A DNA stretch of 64,000 bases from Ottelia alismoides (GCA_037367405.1 JAZKJV010002315.1:1-64000); one strand, 5' to 3'; numbered from the stretch's first letter, positions 24,689-35,439 are shown. The notes: generated from the sequence alone by a model not told the origin. Made by a program: numbers and translations.

Positions 24689-25359
24689 GGGATTTTTACC
24701 CGGCAGACTTTATAATCTTTGCTAATTACCTCTACGACCTTTGAAACATCGTAATTCCTCCCTCGACCATATAAACTTGCTCCGTCTTACCATATGGACC
24801 CTACCATTAAATTGACACACGTAGAATTAACTTCCTTGAGTTAAAAATGAGTTAATCCAACCAATCCACGATCCGACGGCTAGAATTAAGTAAGGGAAAA
24901 AAACAGTGAGAGGGTAGCTTGACCTACAAGGGCTCAACTGGAAGAGGCGGCGCTCGACCTGGAGGGGAGGGAGAGGGGCTCGGCTGGAGGAGGTGAGGCT
25001 CAACTGGAGGTTGGCGGTGGGCACGTCCTCGGAGGGTGGAGGTTGGCAGGGGTCGAGGGAGGGGCTTTGAGCGGCGAGACGGCGACGGGGGGCTTGGGGG
25101 GGGGGGGGGGGGGGGCTGGGTGAGGTTCCCGTCTTCGAGCGCGAGGGGGGAGGGGGTTTCTTCGAGCTGCCTAGGTTAGCGGAATGTAAAAGAACATATC
25201 GGAATCTGATTAGTTTTAACGGGTGAATGGATGGGGGTTAACCACAGGGTTTGTAGGGTAAAGATTAGCAAGTTCTCGAGGTCGAGGGAAGAATTACGAT
25301 ATTTCAAAGGTCGTACAGCTAATTAACAAAGATTATAAGATCTGTCACGTAAAAATCCC
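24689..25359. mobile_element. Non-autonomous Mutator-like element (MULE), 671 bp
   Basis: Terminal inverted repeats of roughly 110 bp start GGGATTTTTAC on both strands and stay alignable through CTTATAATCTTTG and CGACCTTTGAAA to CTCGACC. A perfect 9-bp duplication TTAAACAAA flanks them. Long TIRs with a 9-bp duplication define Mutator-like elements. The interior (about 24830-25240) is GC-rich and purine-biased on the plus strand, unlike its surroundings, with a 22-G run; it may be captured host sequence (Pack-MULE style), but no protein was recognised. No transposase is present. Confidence 0.85.
25094..25115 (+). repeat. 22-base G run
   Basis: Uninterrupted G22 in the MULE interior, near further G3-G6 runs; a likely G-quadruplex former and a likely length-error site in assemblies. 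Confidence 0.9.
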
Positions 25360-25368
25360 TTAAACAAA
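25360..25368. repeat. Mutator-like target-site duplication, right
   Basis: Second TTAAACAAA copy. Confidence 0.88.
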
Positions 25369-26163
25369 AGTTAGAAATCAACACGAAAGCTGTCGGTTTT
25401 GGAATCTTAATAAATAAAAGGTTTGGGTGCCATTGGTACTTAGAAAGCAGACATATCCACCGACGTAGAGGAAGATGAATAGTCTCCATCAGGAAGCAGA
25501 CTGTGATGTAAACCGCTACCTACTAACTAAATCAGCATCATGGTCCACGACTTAACATTAATGATCCTACGATGCAAACAGACGGACATGGATAGAAGTA
25601 CATTATCACATCCTTATCTTTTTTTAAAATACTGAAATATATATGTTGTGGATATTGACAATCGGTAACAACATCCTTAAACATGGATGCAGATATGAAA
25701 TGAATATTCGTATTTTGATACGAATATTTTACAAATAGATACGAATTATCCTACAAATAATTTTTTTCATAACATTTAAACTCAAATATATATTTTTGTA
25801 AAATTGAAATTAATAATTTATTAAATCAAATTTATATAAACCGCAAACACAAAAAAAAGAAAATAAAGGAATATGTTAAACTAAATATCTTTTATCGGAA
25901 ATACTTAAATAGCACAAGAGATATATTTAAATATTACTAAAAAAGAGGCGCAAATATGCCTCAATTCCCTATTAGCAACTTCATTTTTGAAGTGTTATAA
26001 AAAGAGCACTAAACATTCTAACTTTATGCTTTAACATCAAATAGAAGGATAGAAGGAACTTTCCTCATCTTAATCACTAAAAATATTCCTCTTTGTTACA
26101 TTTTAAAATCGAGAACTTGATTGAGAATATAGGCATAGTTGAGGCTCTTTTTGTAATTGGGTC
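25369..26163. other. No gene recognised
   Basis: AT-rich sequence with GGATATTGACAATCGG and CGAATATT-type phrases resembling those at 21452-22095; probably decayed transposon sequence. Confidence 0.4.
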
Positions 26164-26490
26164 ATATGTGGCTGCCCCCATCTTATTTGGGCAATTTTTT
26201 TATTTTTTTGAAAAATAACACCATTTACATTCATCCCTATATCCCTCTTATATACCATTCGAATTTCGTCAGAAACAGAAACTCCTACGACCTCCATCCG
26301 GACAGTAATTTTTTAACGGTAACAGGATTTTTTTAAATCGATATCATCGAGATAGAGGCCGTAGGAGTCTCTGTTTCTTACGAAATTCGAATGGTATATA
26401 GGAGGGATATATGGATGAATATACATGGTTTTATTTTTCAAAAAAAAATAAAAAAGAGGCCGAAAAATGGGGCGGGGGCAGCCCCATTTT
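26164..26490. repeat. Foldback element, family F copy 2 (about 327 bp)
   Basis: Inverted halves meeting near 26320-26345. The ends carry GGCTGCCCCC on both strands next to an ATGGGG-type terminus. The inner arms hold CCATTCGAATTTCGT, GAAACAGA and CTCCTACG phrases also found in copy 3 (34014). No coding content. Confidence 0.78.
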
Positions 26491-26910
26491 TTCCTTTGTA
26501 ATTTATCTGATATATTTTCCTTTTACATTTGAAAATGATTGTATTTAGATATTTTTCTTATGCACACATTGTTATATGCCTATTATATACACAAATTTAG
26601 TAACACTAATATCCGTATCCCGTCAGAAAACATTATAACCATCTCTATCCTCAAAAGTTGAAACTGATATCCGTATCCATATCTGAATCCATAAGAACAA
26701 AAAGTGCATATACATATTCGTATTTGTCAAAAGAAAAAAATACATAATCGTTTCCACTTAAAAACAAATACGACGACGTCTAATAAAGATATAGCCACAT
26801 CCGGTTGCATCTACGGTGGAGAGTCGTTCTGCAACGAAATTGGCATCACAGCTTGGCGAGCAGATCCTCTACAGTACTGCAGAGACTACTATAAAATCAT
26901 GGACCACCCG

Positions 26911-27023
26911 TGCCGCTTGATCTTAATCGAGTGATTCGTATGAATTCTATGTATTTGTGAGTTCTTACCGTAGAAATTTGTGCGAACCTCTCGATCAAGA
27001 TCGAGCGGCTCAAGCGATCCATG
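26911..27023. repeat. Imperfect inverted repeat (about 34-base arms)
   Basis: GCCGCTTGATCTTAATCGAG near 26912-26931 pairs with CTCGATCAAGATCGAGCGGC near 26990-27008, and flanking CATGGA../..TCCATG continues the pairing. It may be the core of a MITE or an isolated hairpin. Confidence 0.6.
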
Positions 27024-27540
27024 TTTTCCGCAGCTTAAACGCCTCTCGGAAGGCTGTTATTTGTAGTATGCGGAGAAAAATATTGAGAAATTTTCCTGAC
27101 ACAGTATGCGAAAATGGAAAATTACCCATAGATCTAAAATTGGAGGTACAATGCTACTGTTCCAAGTGAACTTCTCTTCTTTTCTATCTGCTATTTTTGG
27201 TGCTTTACTTAATATGCACATGCATCTTTATACATTTTTATTCTAAGAAGAAACAACTCAACATATATAATAGAAGAATAACCAATAATATCCGGATAAT
27301 CGTATGCCTATCCAATTATATTTGATCCAACAAATTTACAAAAGGATACAAAAAGTTCGACATCAACAAGCCTGATGGAGAGCTTTATTTATATAAAAAA
27401 GGATATTGAAAATTATAGCTATACAAAACAAAGGAGAAAAAACGAAGAAGATATCACCTTCAATTCTAACCAAAGGAACTCACAAATTCAACATAAGGGT
27501 GTATATACATACAACCTATTCAATGAATCCATGGTATTTT
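27024..27540. other. No gene recognised; 3' flank of the first small gene
   Basis: AT-rich sequence downstream of the minus-strand gene ending at 27541. No polyadenylation signal can be chosen with confidence. Confidence 0.4.
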
Positions 27541-27780
27541 TCACACCCTTTCGTGCCTGGACAAGCGAAAGCTCGGCAGCCGCGACGATACGAGCGGGTT
27601 GTGTCGCCTTCTCGAAGGCAGCCTCTCCCTCCCCATCAGCACGGCGACATCCGCAAGGATGGCCTCGACGACCTCGACCAGCAGGTTGAGGTTCCTCAAG
27701 GAAGGCATGTAGAGAGCCAGCGGTGCCGCGGGGATGACGAGGAGTAGTACCATCTGCAACATGATCTGATCGATATGCAT
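27541..27780 (-). CDS. Conserved small protein, 79 aa (paralogue 1)
   Basis: I do not recognise the family. The ATG at 27780 is chosen because the resulting 80-codon frame, stop included, has exactly the length of the paralogue at 34795-35034; the open frame extends further upstream without matching it. A hydrophobic N-terminal helix, MVLLLVIPAAPLALYMP (about residues 10-26), is followed by LRNLNLLVEVVEAILADVAV, an amphipathic Leu/Val/Glu segment, and an Arg-rich tail with PLVSSRLP. Roughly 55-60% of residues match the paralogue by eye, and many differences are synonymous third-base changes, as expected under protein-level selection. Third positions are GC-rich, unlike the AT-rich flanks. A TATA-like stretch lies at 27851-27860. 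A membrane-associated microprotein is possible but unproven. Confidence 0.65.
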   Translation of the reverse strand: MHIDQIMLQMVLLLVIPAAPLALYMPSLRNLNLLVEVVEAILADVAVLMGRERLPSRRRHNPLVSSRLPSFRLSRHERV

Positions 27781-27850
27781 ATGTGAAGTGAAGGAAATGA
27801 GGATGGATATATGGTTTTGTAGAAGAAGAGTCAAGGACGCGGGGACCCTT

Positions 27851-27860
27851 GTATTTATTT
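27851..27860 (-). promoter_or_regulatory. Candidate TATA box of small gene 1
   Basis: AAATAAATAC on the minus strand, about 70 bases before the ATG and only a few bases from the edge of a MITE-like inverted repeat (27864). Assignment is tentative. Confidence 0.35.
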
Positions 27861-27863
27861 TTG

Positions 27864-28101
27864 GGTTTTTATCAGTTGTGTCCCTATGAGATACTGCAAT
27901 ATCAGTTTTGCTCCATGCTCTACCTTCTTGCAAAATTTACAGTTCTGCTCTTTTATAATATCGGTTATGCCCCTACTTTACCTTAGCAGAAAGCCAGAAC
28001 TGTGAATTCTACAAGAAGATAAGGGCACAACTGATATTCCAAAAAAAGAAGAGCATAACTGATATTGCAATATCTCAAAAGGGCACAACTCATAAAAATC
28101 C
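27864..28101. repeat. MITE-like inverted repeat, family G copy 1 (about 238 bp)
   Basis: The two halves are inverted copies sharing AGTTGTG, GAGATAYTGCAATATCAGTT, ACCTTCTTG-like and ACAGTTCTG phrases, in order. A partial copy lies at 31902-31992. Terminus is GGRTTTTTAT on both strands. No target duplication was settled. Confidence 0.75.
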
Positions 28102-28361
28102 TTTATTTTTTTGCTAGTTGGCAATATCACGTGTGGTATATAATATTCAATCATTGGCATCTCTTACCTATGGTATATATATATGCTCCTTAATTATTTA
28201 TTTTATATTGTTGATTAGGCAAATGGTTATGGGATCGGGCCTCTGAAAGTTCTATTTTAGCAGTGGATGTAACATGAGTTACAACAGATGTGCTGTAATC
28301 TTTATTTTTTTCGGATTTTGATTTTAAAAATCCAACTTTATATATTGAAACTTAGACTAAT

Positions 28362-28542
28362 GTTCTGGATATCCTTTAAATTTAGCTTAAATATGAGGTT
28401 ATTTGTTATTTTATCTTAATGGTCAAATGTTTGATCATCATTTATGTAATTTAAATCCCATTTAAACAAGAACCAAACATTTGACCATTATGATAAAATA
28501 ACAAATAACCTCGAATTTGAGCAAAATTCAAAAGATATGTAG
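28362..28542. repeat. Inverted repeat (foldback) of about 180 bp
   Basis: GAGGTTATTTGTTATTTTAT followed by TTAATGGTCAAATGTTTG pairs almost perfectly with its complement on the other side of a short centre (about 28440-28465), and weaker pairing continues outward through GGATATCC/GATATGT. MITE-like and non-coding. Confidence 0.75.
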
Positions 28543-29295
28543 AGCATCAATCCAATATTCAATCAATTGAATTTTTTAATTTCGTCTTATATTGGTAGAT
28601 GAAATTCAAGATGACATTTGCTTGGTGTTGGATCTGGAAGGAGCGATGTAGGAGAGATGCTGTTGTACCTAACTTACTTGGGTAGTTGTCAATGATGTTG
28701 TAGTTGAACTCTCTCAATCATTTTTCAAAAATAAATAGGGAAAAATCCGTTAAAATTAAGATATAAATTCTAGCTAACTAACATAAACAATGTGAGATCA
28801 ACTTTATGTACTTGTATTTGGCTATTTCTCATATTAAAGTCGTTAGAAATAATTAATATGATTTCTACAAAGAAGAAAGAGAGCCTTACCTATATTCGTT
28901 TGATTGCACGTTAATGATTAACTCGAATGATATAGTATGGATTTTCCACACAAAATAGTTATATAGTAACGGTTTTTCTAATCCATCACTATATTTGTTA
29001 AATATATAACAACCGTATTATTTATTGTGAAATTATTTTTTACACTCGAAATTAGGGAAAATATCCTATCCATTATTATATTATTAATGATGGTATATAT
29101 GAGATTAAAAAATTAGAGAAGATTAATTAAAATTATGAAAAATAACAAGAAAATAACATTGTTATATACACACACCATTGACAATAACGGATCTGATATC
29201 CTCTCGGGGAAGGAACTATAAATTTCGCCATGGAAGGGATGGAAGTGAAGACATCATCTCCTCCACACGAGTAGGGATGATATGGAGATACTCAT
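28543..29295. other. No gene recognised
   Basis: AT-rich intergenic sequence; nothing supported. Confidence 0.45.
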
Positions 29296-29438
29296 GGGCA
29301 TGTTTGGTTGCGGGGTTGGGCAGGGTTGGCCCAACCCTGGTTACTATTCACAAGGGTACTTCCTCCTCACAGATTACTATTCACCCATCCCAACCCAGCC
29401 CAACCCAATCCTACCCAACCCTGCAACCAAACAGGCCC
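29296..29438. repeat. Small MITE with GGSCNTGTTTGGTTGC ends (about 143 bp)
   Basis: The ends read GGGCATGTTTGGTTGC and, on the other strand, GGGCCTGTTTGGTTGC, with further pairing GGGTTGGGCAGGGTTGG. It interrupts a decayed repeat containing GGGTACCTGATCCGAATCC. A CAT may be duplicated at both sides (29293-29295 and 29438-29440). PIF/Harbinger-like or hAT-like; not settled. Confidence 0.6.
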
Positions 29439-30010
29439 ATTGGGTACCTGATCCGAATCCGCTCCATTTTTAAGGACCTGAAATCCTTTCCATGTACTTT
29501 TAGACGAGATTGGGTATTGAATATCCTTGCAGGTATGAGTATGGATTGAGATTACCTTGTGCGTCCCCGAACCTGCCCCAATCTCGGAAAAAATATAAAT
29601 ACAAATATTGATACATGTGTTGCATTTTAGTCAACCTCATCAAATCCACTGGGCATCTGATAGGTATTGATCATCATATATCAAAATCCAACTAAACTTT
29701 CTCCTCTCCATCCATTTATTCATGTTTAGCTACCTATTTGTATTTTCAATAAATAAAAAATATCAACCCCAAAAGAGTCAAATACCCGATCTCCCTCTAT
29801 TTAATCTATGCCTAAAAATCTTATGTGCATTTATGAATAGCTTAATATTTTATTATGTCAAATATGTGTGTACCCGTTAGCTACATAGATATCCATCGGA
29901 TATAGGGTACATGTTAGAAATTACCGATTTAATAAATGGACGGATATAAATAGTGATTTTATAAATGGGAAGAATTCGAGAATATTAATACCCGCCTCAA
30001 ACCTGACATG
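29439..30010. repeat. Decayed repeat with GGGTACC/GGATATAG phrases
   Basis: Phrases such as GGGTACCTGATCCG, GATATCCATCGG and GACGGATATA resemble the ends and interior of hAT-type non-autonomous repeats. No gene. Confidence 0.3.
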
Positions 30011-31901
30011 CTGACACCCCGTTCACGAGGACGCCGGGGATATTTTCATCTTTTTGAATTCTGCAAGATTACTAGACACATCATTTAAAGGTGGGGTATT
30101 CATGTAAATCAGATTGGTTTTAAAAATTTCTTTGATTCCATCTGATCTGCTATATCTTAGAATACATCCTCATGATTTTGTTTCCTAATAGGATCTGACA
30201 GTTACACTATCCTCGGCTTTTTTTTCTCCAAATGAGAAGGGGATCTGACAATCAAACTATGACAGATCATCATCCTAATGAACTCTGTCCATGAAAACAT
30301 AATCGTCCACAAAAATGGAGAAGTCCCAACTCACAACAGATGCTAATCTATGTGCTGAATCCTTGACCATCTCTATTTCTATGCGTTTGCTGTATGTCGA
30401 GAAAGTCTCATCTATGGGTATATTCTCTTCCATATAGACTGTCTATTTGTTCTATCTACTTTTCTCCCATCTAGGTCCACATTCCAAGGGTAATATAACC
30501 GAGTATGATCGGAGTAAAGTGTAACTACTTAGGGTAATCCATGTCTAGAATAGTGAAATCCGATGGGAATCGTACATCCTATAAAGTAACGATAACATTC
30601 TTCAAGGTGTCCCTCAGCCCCAACTGATCGATCAGAAAGTAGAGCGAGGGAGACTTTTTTTACCAGCTCCATCCTCTTTCATCCATAGGCTTCAGTATAA
30701 AGACATACCCGACTCCTAAATATCTAGTTCTACCGCCCTCTGAACTCTTTGCCTTGGATCCATATTAGATCTCTAATCTCTTCAAGGTGGATGATAGTGA
30801 AAGCGGACTAACAAGTGCTATAGCTCCTGTTTGTCTCACGGAATGATCTGCTTTGAACGTGGGCTATGCTATTTAGCTGTTGTTTTACTCCTGGACTCTG
30901 TCTCATAGTCTCTCACGAGAGTGGATGTGAGGCTTCTATTTAGTAAGCAAAATGAGATGTCGACCGTTACTGAGATTCTAAGATTCCCGCTTTATTCTCA
31001 ATATCTCACAAACAAACTCTCGTTATGATCCTTGTATAAAGATCTCCATCTTTGGATCATTCGTATTTTTAGAGTTTTCATTTTATCTTCTTTCTAGACT
31101 ATAATGCAACATAAAAGGGAATTATTTCAAGGTTAGATGCAGAAGTAATCAAATTGCCATTCAATCCAAGATAAGTCTGTACAGATGGAGAATCCAATGA
31201 AATATCATTGTTCATGACATTGATTCTCCTATTCAAAAATAAAGTTAATTAAAGGGTCTAATTCTACATGTGCCTTGAACTTACCAAGATCAGAATCTTT
31301 GCATGCATATATAGAGTGTAACTGAGATGTTAAGGAGATTACAACAAGTATAACAATTTCATTGAAGATTGAAATCCAAAGCTCCCAAGTACAAGCAAGG
31401 CTCATATTGATCATGTGTGTCGGCAGTGTTTGGCAACAGGGAATGGGAAGTAGAGCTCAACTTGGCATTGGCATTATTGGTGGCTAACTGTGCACATGGA
31501 TGTGTATGATCTTAAGTGGGACAATACCCACAATTAATATGGTCCTAATGGATTCTGTCCACATCCTTCAATAGGGTGGCGATCTATGACTATTCTCCAC
31601 GAAATCGACTTCTATTGTATTAGCAAGTTATTTTCTCACGCTCTGCCAGATCTGCCTCCCAGTCAAACTTCCAGATCGGCCTCCCGACGTGGTCGTTGGT
31701 GGTGCGGATCCACGGGTCGCGCCCTCCGCGATCTTCAGCTTCCACATCACAGATCTAGAGGGAAGAAGCGATTCGGGCGGAAGAAGAGGATGAGGTGAGG
31801 GAAGGGGGGGGGGGGTCTTAACTGTACCGTGGTTTGAAAAACCTATAGTTAAGTTCAACTCAGTGACATGCAAAGTTACGGAAGGGCGTAAGTGATAGAA
31901 C
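30011..31901. other. No gene recognised
   Basis: Mixed-composition sequence. The region 30240-31100 is less AT-rich than its flanks but shows stops in all frames. A GC-rich patch at about 31640-31800 with a 12-G run (31804-31815) has short open frames on both strands and no recognisable protein. Confidence 0.45.
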
Positions 31902-31992
31902 GACAAGAAATTGGAGACACAACTAATATTCCCAAAAAAGAGAGGTATAACTGAAATTACAATATCTCAAAAGAGCACAACTGATAGAAATC
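31902..31992. repeat. MITE-like family G, partial copy
   Basis: Matches the right arm of 27864-28101 in order: ACAAGAA, CACAACTRATATTCC, ACTGATATT/ACTGAAATT, CAATATCTCAAAAG, GCACAACT, TAGAAAT. The other arm is absent. Confidence 0.65.
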
Positions 31993-32844
31993 ATATATTC
32001 TTATATGGATCAGTTCTCAAAATCAATTAGTTATTGAAGTCTATATATCTCACTTATGTCTAATTCTCTACTTTTTTTTTAAGTCAGCATGATGCTTTTT
32101 TAAAATAAAAAATTGAATTGGGATTAGCAATCAGAGTTCCCTGTGAGAGTTAGGAGAACACGAGAGAAATCTTATAATCCAGTTGGAGAGGACTTCTATA
32201 GTTTATTAGCAAGTTCACCATGATCCACAAGGAATAAAATTCAAAGAAAAAGTAAACAACAATAATTTTGAAATTCGCAATAAATAACATATTCTTTACT
32301 GTAATCACTACCTATTACTCATATAGAAAATGGTTATTAATTGCGTTCTTCAAGATTCCTTTCTTCTACTCTTTGCTAAATAACAATAATTAATACAAAT
32401 ATTAAAGATAAAGACAACATACAATCGTTCTTATATAAACGGTTCTCAGTAGTAAAACAACGAATGGTACACTCATTATGAATTTCAAGAATTTAACATC
32501 ATTTTGCAATGAGCTATAAATAAATTACATGACATACAGATGGTTTTGCTATGAGTAAAATTTGTTGTTGGGTAGTTATTTCTCACCTTATTATTAGCAT
32601 GTAAACCATCGAAGCAATATCTTTCTTACAAACACCTCGGTAAATTGGACATTGGTAATCATGATTTCCAAGGTCAAAGAATCTCTTGAGTGTTCTAACT
32701 TTAATCTCGAGGATCATCTTTAGTGTTTAATTTTTCATATTTATTCTTGCTTCTCTAATTAACTGTCAGGAATTTCAAATTCACCCATTCAAAATTTGCA
32801 CCCCTAATTTTCTTTCATATTTATACTATAGCCTTCATGGTTGT

Positions 32845-33235
32845 AAAGATCGGAAGTCTATATTCAGTTAGCCGGTCACTAACTAAGGATTAATCTTTAG
32901 TTGGATGACTAATCAGATAGCCGACTTAATTTTTTTAATTATTTAAATAAATAATATATTCTTTATACATATTTTCTAATATATTTATATAGATTTGGAT
33001 ATTTTTAATATTATCATAATGAATTAAAAGAAAGAATTCAATTCCAACCAAATATTAAACATCTCATATTTATTATACTTCAAAAAAAAAGAAAAATATA
33101 AATAACTTTAAAAAATAGTTGTCTGACAAGGATGACTACTCAGATTAACGAGATGGTCGATTGATGAACAGGATTGACCTATTGGCTGGTCTCGACCGGC
33201 TAACCTCTATTTTGTCGATCACCAACAAAGGCGAC
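32845..33235. repeat. Dispersed repeat family H, copy 1
   Basis: The left part, with CTTTAGTTGGATGACTA and AATTATTTAAATAA, matches 36734-36840. TTAGCCGGTC near the left end (about 32870) recurs inverted near 33195-33210, so it may be a terminal-inverted-repeat element. No coding content. Confidence 0.5.
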
Positions 33236-33565
33236 TAATTGGGCAAACCAGTAGTTCATCCTCCACTCTCTCTCAATCCAACATCCACACAACCAGAGAA
33301 CTAGGATGCATGGGAACAATCTGAGCACCGGTTGATCACAACGACTAAAGGGAGCAGACCTCGACACCTCCGAATCCAAGCTTCCGTTGATTATGGATCC
33401 GATAACATCTACTCGATGAACTTTTATCCATCAGTGCCCACCTTTTTCCCAGCGATACATCGCTTAAAGTCTGCATATTAATATTTAATAGGAAGTCACA
33501 CCTATGGCATTAGGAGCCGTTGAGTAGTCATATTAGATATATAGTTGCTTATGGTTCGTAAGCAG

Positions 33566-33651
33566 TGTCTCAACGAGACAAGGACACCCGAAAGTTTAAA
33601 GGATCACATGTCTCAACGAGACAAGGACACCCGAAAGTTTAAAGGATCATA
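33566..33651 (+). repeat. Perfect 43-bp tandem duplication
   Basis: Two adjacent 43-base units (33566-33608 and 33609-33651) starting TGTCTCAACGAGACAAGG; only the last base or so differs. Confidence 0.9.
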
Positions 33652-34013
33652 TGATAAATACTAAAAGGACAGGATTTCAATTCAATTGCAAGTTTTTAAT
33701 AGGATACAATTGTAAAAGTCCCTGTTTCCTATCTCGTTGAAACGTCAAAGACTTTTTTGTACACCTCACTTGGGTCTAACCATAGAGGTGCTCGAAGGGG
33801 CGGCAGGCAGGAGCACATGTGCGTTTTAATGACAACTATTCAATTTTATCAATAAAATTATTCCCCCTTTTTTTAATAAATATAAAGTTATCCATATCAA
33901 TGATTTTTTAGTAGCTAGTCATTACATCATTAAAGAATTCATTTCATCATTTCTTATATATTATTTAAAACAGTTTATTAAAATACAACGTTGGGCTTTT
34001 TAAAAAAAAAAAA

Positions 34014-34398
34014 GGATGGGGAGTTTGCACCAAGGTGTATGTAATTTTACATGCACCGGAGCTTATATCTTCCACATTTTTTTATTTTATTGAAAAATAC
34101 TACCATGCATATTCATCTATATATACCTCCAATATGTCATTCGAATTTCATCAGAAACAGAGACTCATATGACCTCCATCTAGAACAGGTAATTTTAACG
34201 GTCTTAGAATTGCTGTAATCGACCTGTTCTAGATGGAGGGCATAGGAGTCTCTGTTTCTGACGAAATTCGAATGGCATATTGGAGGGATATATAGATGAA
34301 TATACATTGTGGTATTTTTCAAAAAAGTAAAAAAATGTGGAAGATATAAGCCCTGCTGCATATAAAATTACATGCACATTGGTGCAAGCTCCCCATCC
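34014..34398. repeat. Foldback element, family F copy 3 (385 bp)
   Basis: A nearly perfect inverted repeat with ends GGATGGGGAG and arms of about 175 bases reaching a centre at about 34195-34225. Inner arm shares CATTCGAATTTC, GAAACAGAGACTC and GACCTCCATC with copies 1 and 2. The outer ~55 bases (TTTGCACCAA, TGTAATTTTA) are unlike the outer arms of the other copies yet pair within this copy. Confidence 0.85.
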
Positions 34399-34519
34399 TT
34401 GTTGAACTACTCTGATTTTTTGTAAAAATTATATGTCCGCAAAATACCATAATATTGTATCATAAGTCTCAAAATATACGACATCCATTCTTGTTGAACT
34501 ACTCTGATTTTTTGTAAAA
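34398..34519 (+). repeat. 30-bp direct repeat, 92 bp apart
   Basis: CTTGTTGAACTACTCTGATT and the next ten bases occur at 34398-34427 and again at 34490-34519. The first copy abuts foldback copy 3. Confidence 0.85.
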
Positions 34520-34794
34520 TATTGATTAAATTCAATGAAAAATGTCATGAATGTCAGTGATTTTTAAAGCAATTTTTTTCTTGTAAAGAGGGTTCCTGAA
34601 ATAAAAAAACGATCATTATTGTCCCACATTAGAAGCGTATAACCGTCCAAGAAACTACGTACATATGTCGTATCCTTTGGTTGAAAGATGTACAACAAAA
34701 AAGAAAAACAATACATAAGCATATGTATATGTACAATTTGAAGTGAAAGCGATTCCGAGGCCAAACAAATCACTTGCCATCTACCGGAGAAACT

Positions 34795-35034
34795 TCACTC
34801 CCCTTCCCTTCTCATGAAGCCCAACCGCGGCAGCCGCGACGATATCAGCGGGTGGCCTCTCCTCCTCGCAGGCCTCCTCCTTCCCAGAAGCACATCGAGA
34901 TCTGCAAGGATGGCTTCGACAGCTTCGATCAGTAGGTTGAGGCTCCTCAAGGGAGGCATGTAGAGCGCCAGAGGCGCCGCGGGGACGGCGAAGAGGAGCA
35001 CCACCATCAGCATGTCCAAATATGCACACGACAT
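34795..35034 (-). CDS. Conserved small protein, 79 aa (paralogue 2)
   Basis: Family not recognised. ATG at 35034 gives an 80-codon frame including the TGA stop, the same length as the paralogue at 27541-27780. A hydrophobic N-terminal segment (MLMVVLLFAVPAAPLALYMP, about residues 8-27) is followed by LRSLNLLIEAVEAILADLDV and an Arg-rich region (GRRRPARRRGHPLISSRLP). The blocks PAAPLALYMP, LR-LNLL-E-VEAILAD and SSRLP are shared with the paralogue, with many silent differences. Codon third positions are GC-rich. A TATA-like CATAAAAG lies about 40 bases upstream (35071-35080). Intact and probably a real host gene; a single membrane helix or signal anchor is possible. Role unknown. Confidence 0.7.
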   Translation of the reverse strand: MSCAYLDMLMVVLLFAVPAAPLALYMPPLRSLNLLIEAVEAILADLDVLLGRRRPARRRGHPLISSRLPRLGFMRREGE

Positions 35035-35070
35035 ATAAGTATAGATTGAGATAAGAGGAGAGTACCTGTG

Positions 35071-35080
35071 CTTTTATGTA
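35071..35080 (-). promoter_or_regulatory. Candidate TATA box of small gene 2
   Basis: TACATAAAAG on the minus strand about 40 bases before the ATG. Position is plausible but close, implying a very short leader. Confidence 0.35.
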
Positions 35081-35439
35081 TGAGCTGAGAAGGGCCCTTC
35101 TCTGTTCGTCTTCGTTGGCAGTGCTGCATATGGTTCATCCAATAATTGACATTAATTGTGGAATACGCTCCTTATTTTATTCTTTTCCTGTTTGATCTCT
35201 AATTTTCGGTTTTAGTGTCAAAATGTACAGGGATATTCACACCCATAATTCTGAATAATTTCATAATTATGTATATAACTCTGTGTATTCACGAATTACA
35301 TGAGAAACTTTATATAGTCACTTTGTCTCACACCCATAACCTCAGTTAGTTTAGAAGTAATTCAACTACACCATTGAGTTAATCTAACATATGCTTCATC
35401 AAACGGTTTTTATTAAAATGCCAATAAAATTAAATTAGA

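Noticed and set aside
30240..31100. Possible old gene or retroelement fragment
   Set aside because: Less AT-rich than its flanks but stopped in all frames, with no motif found.
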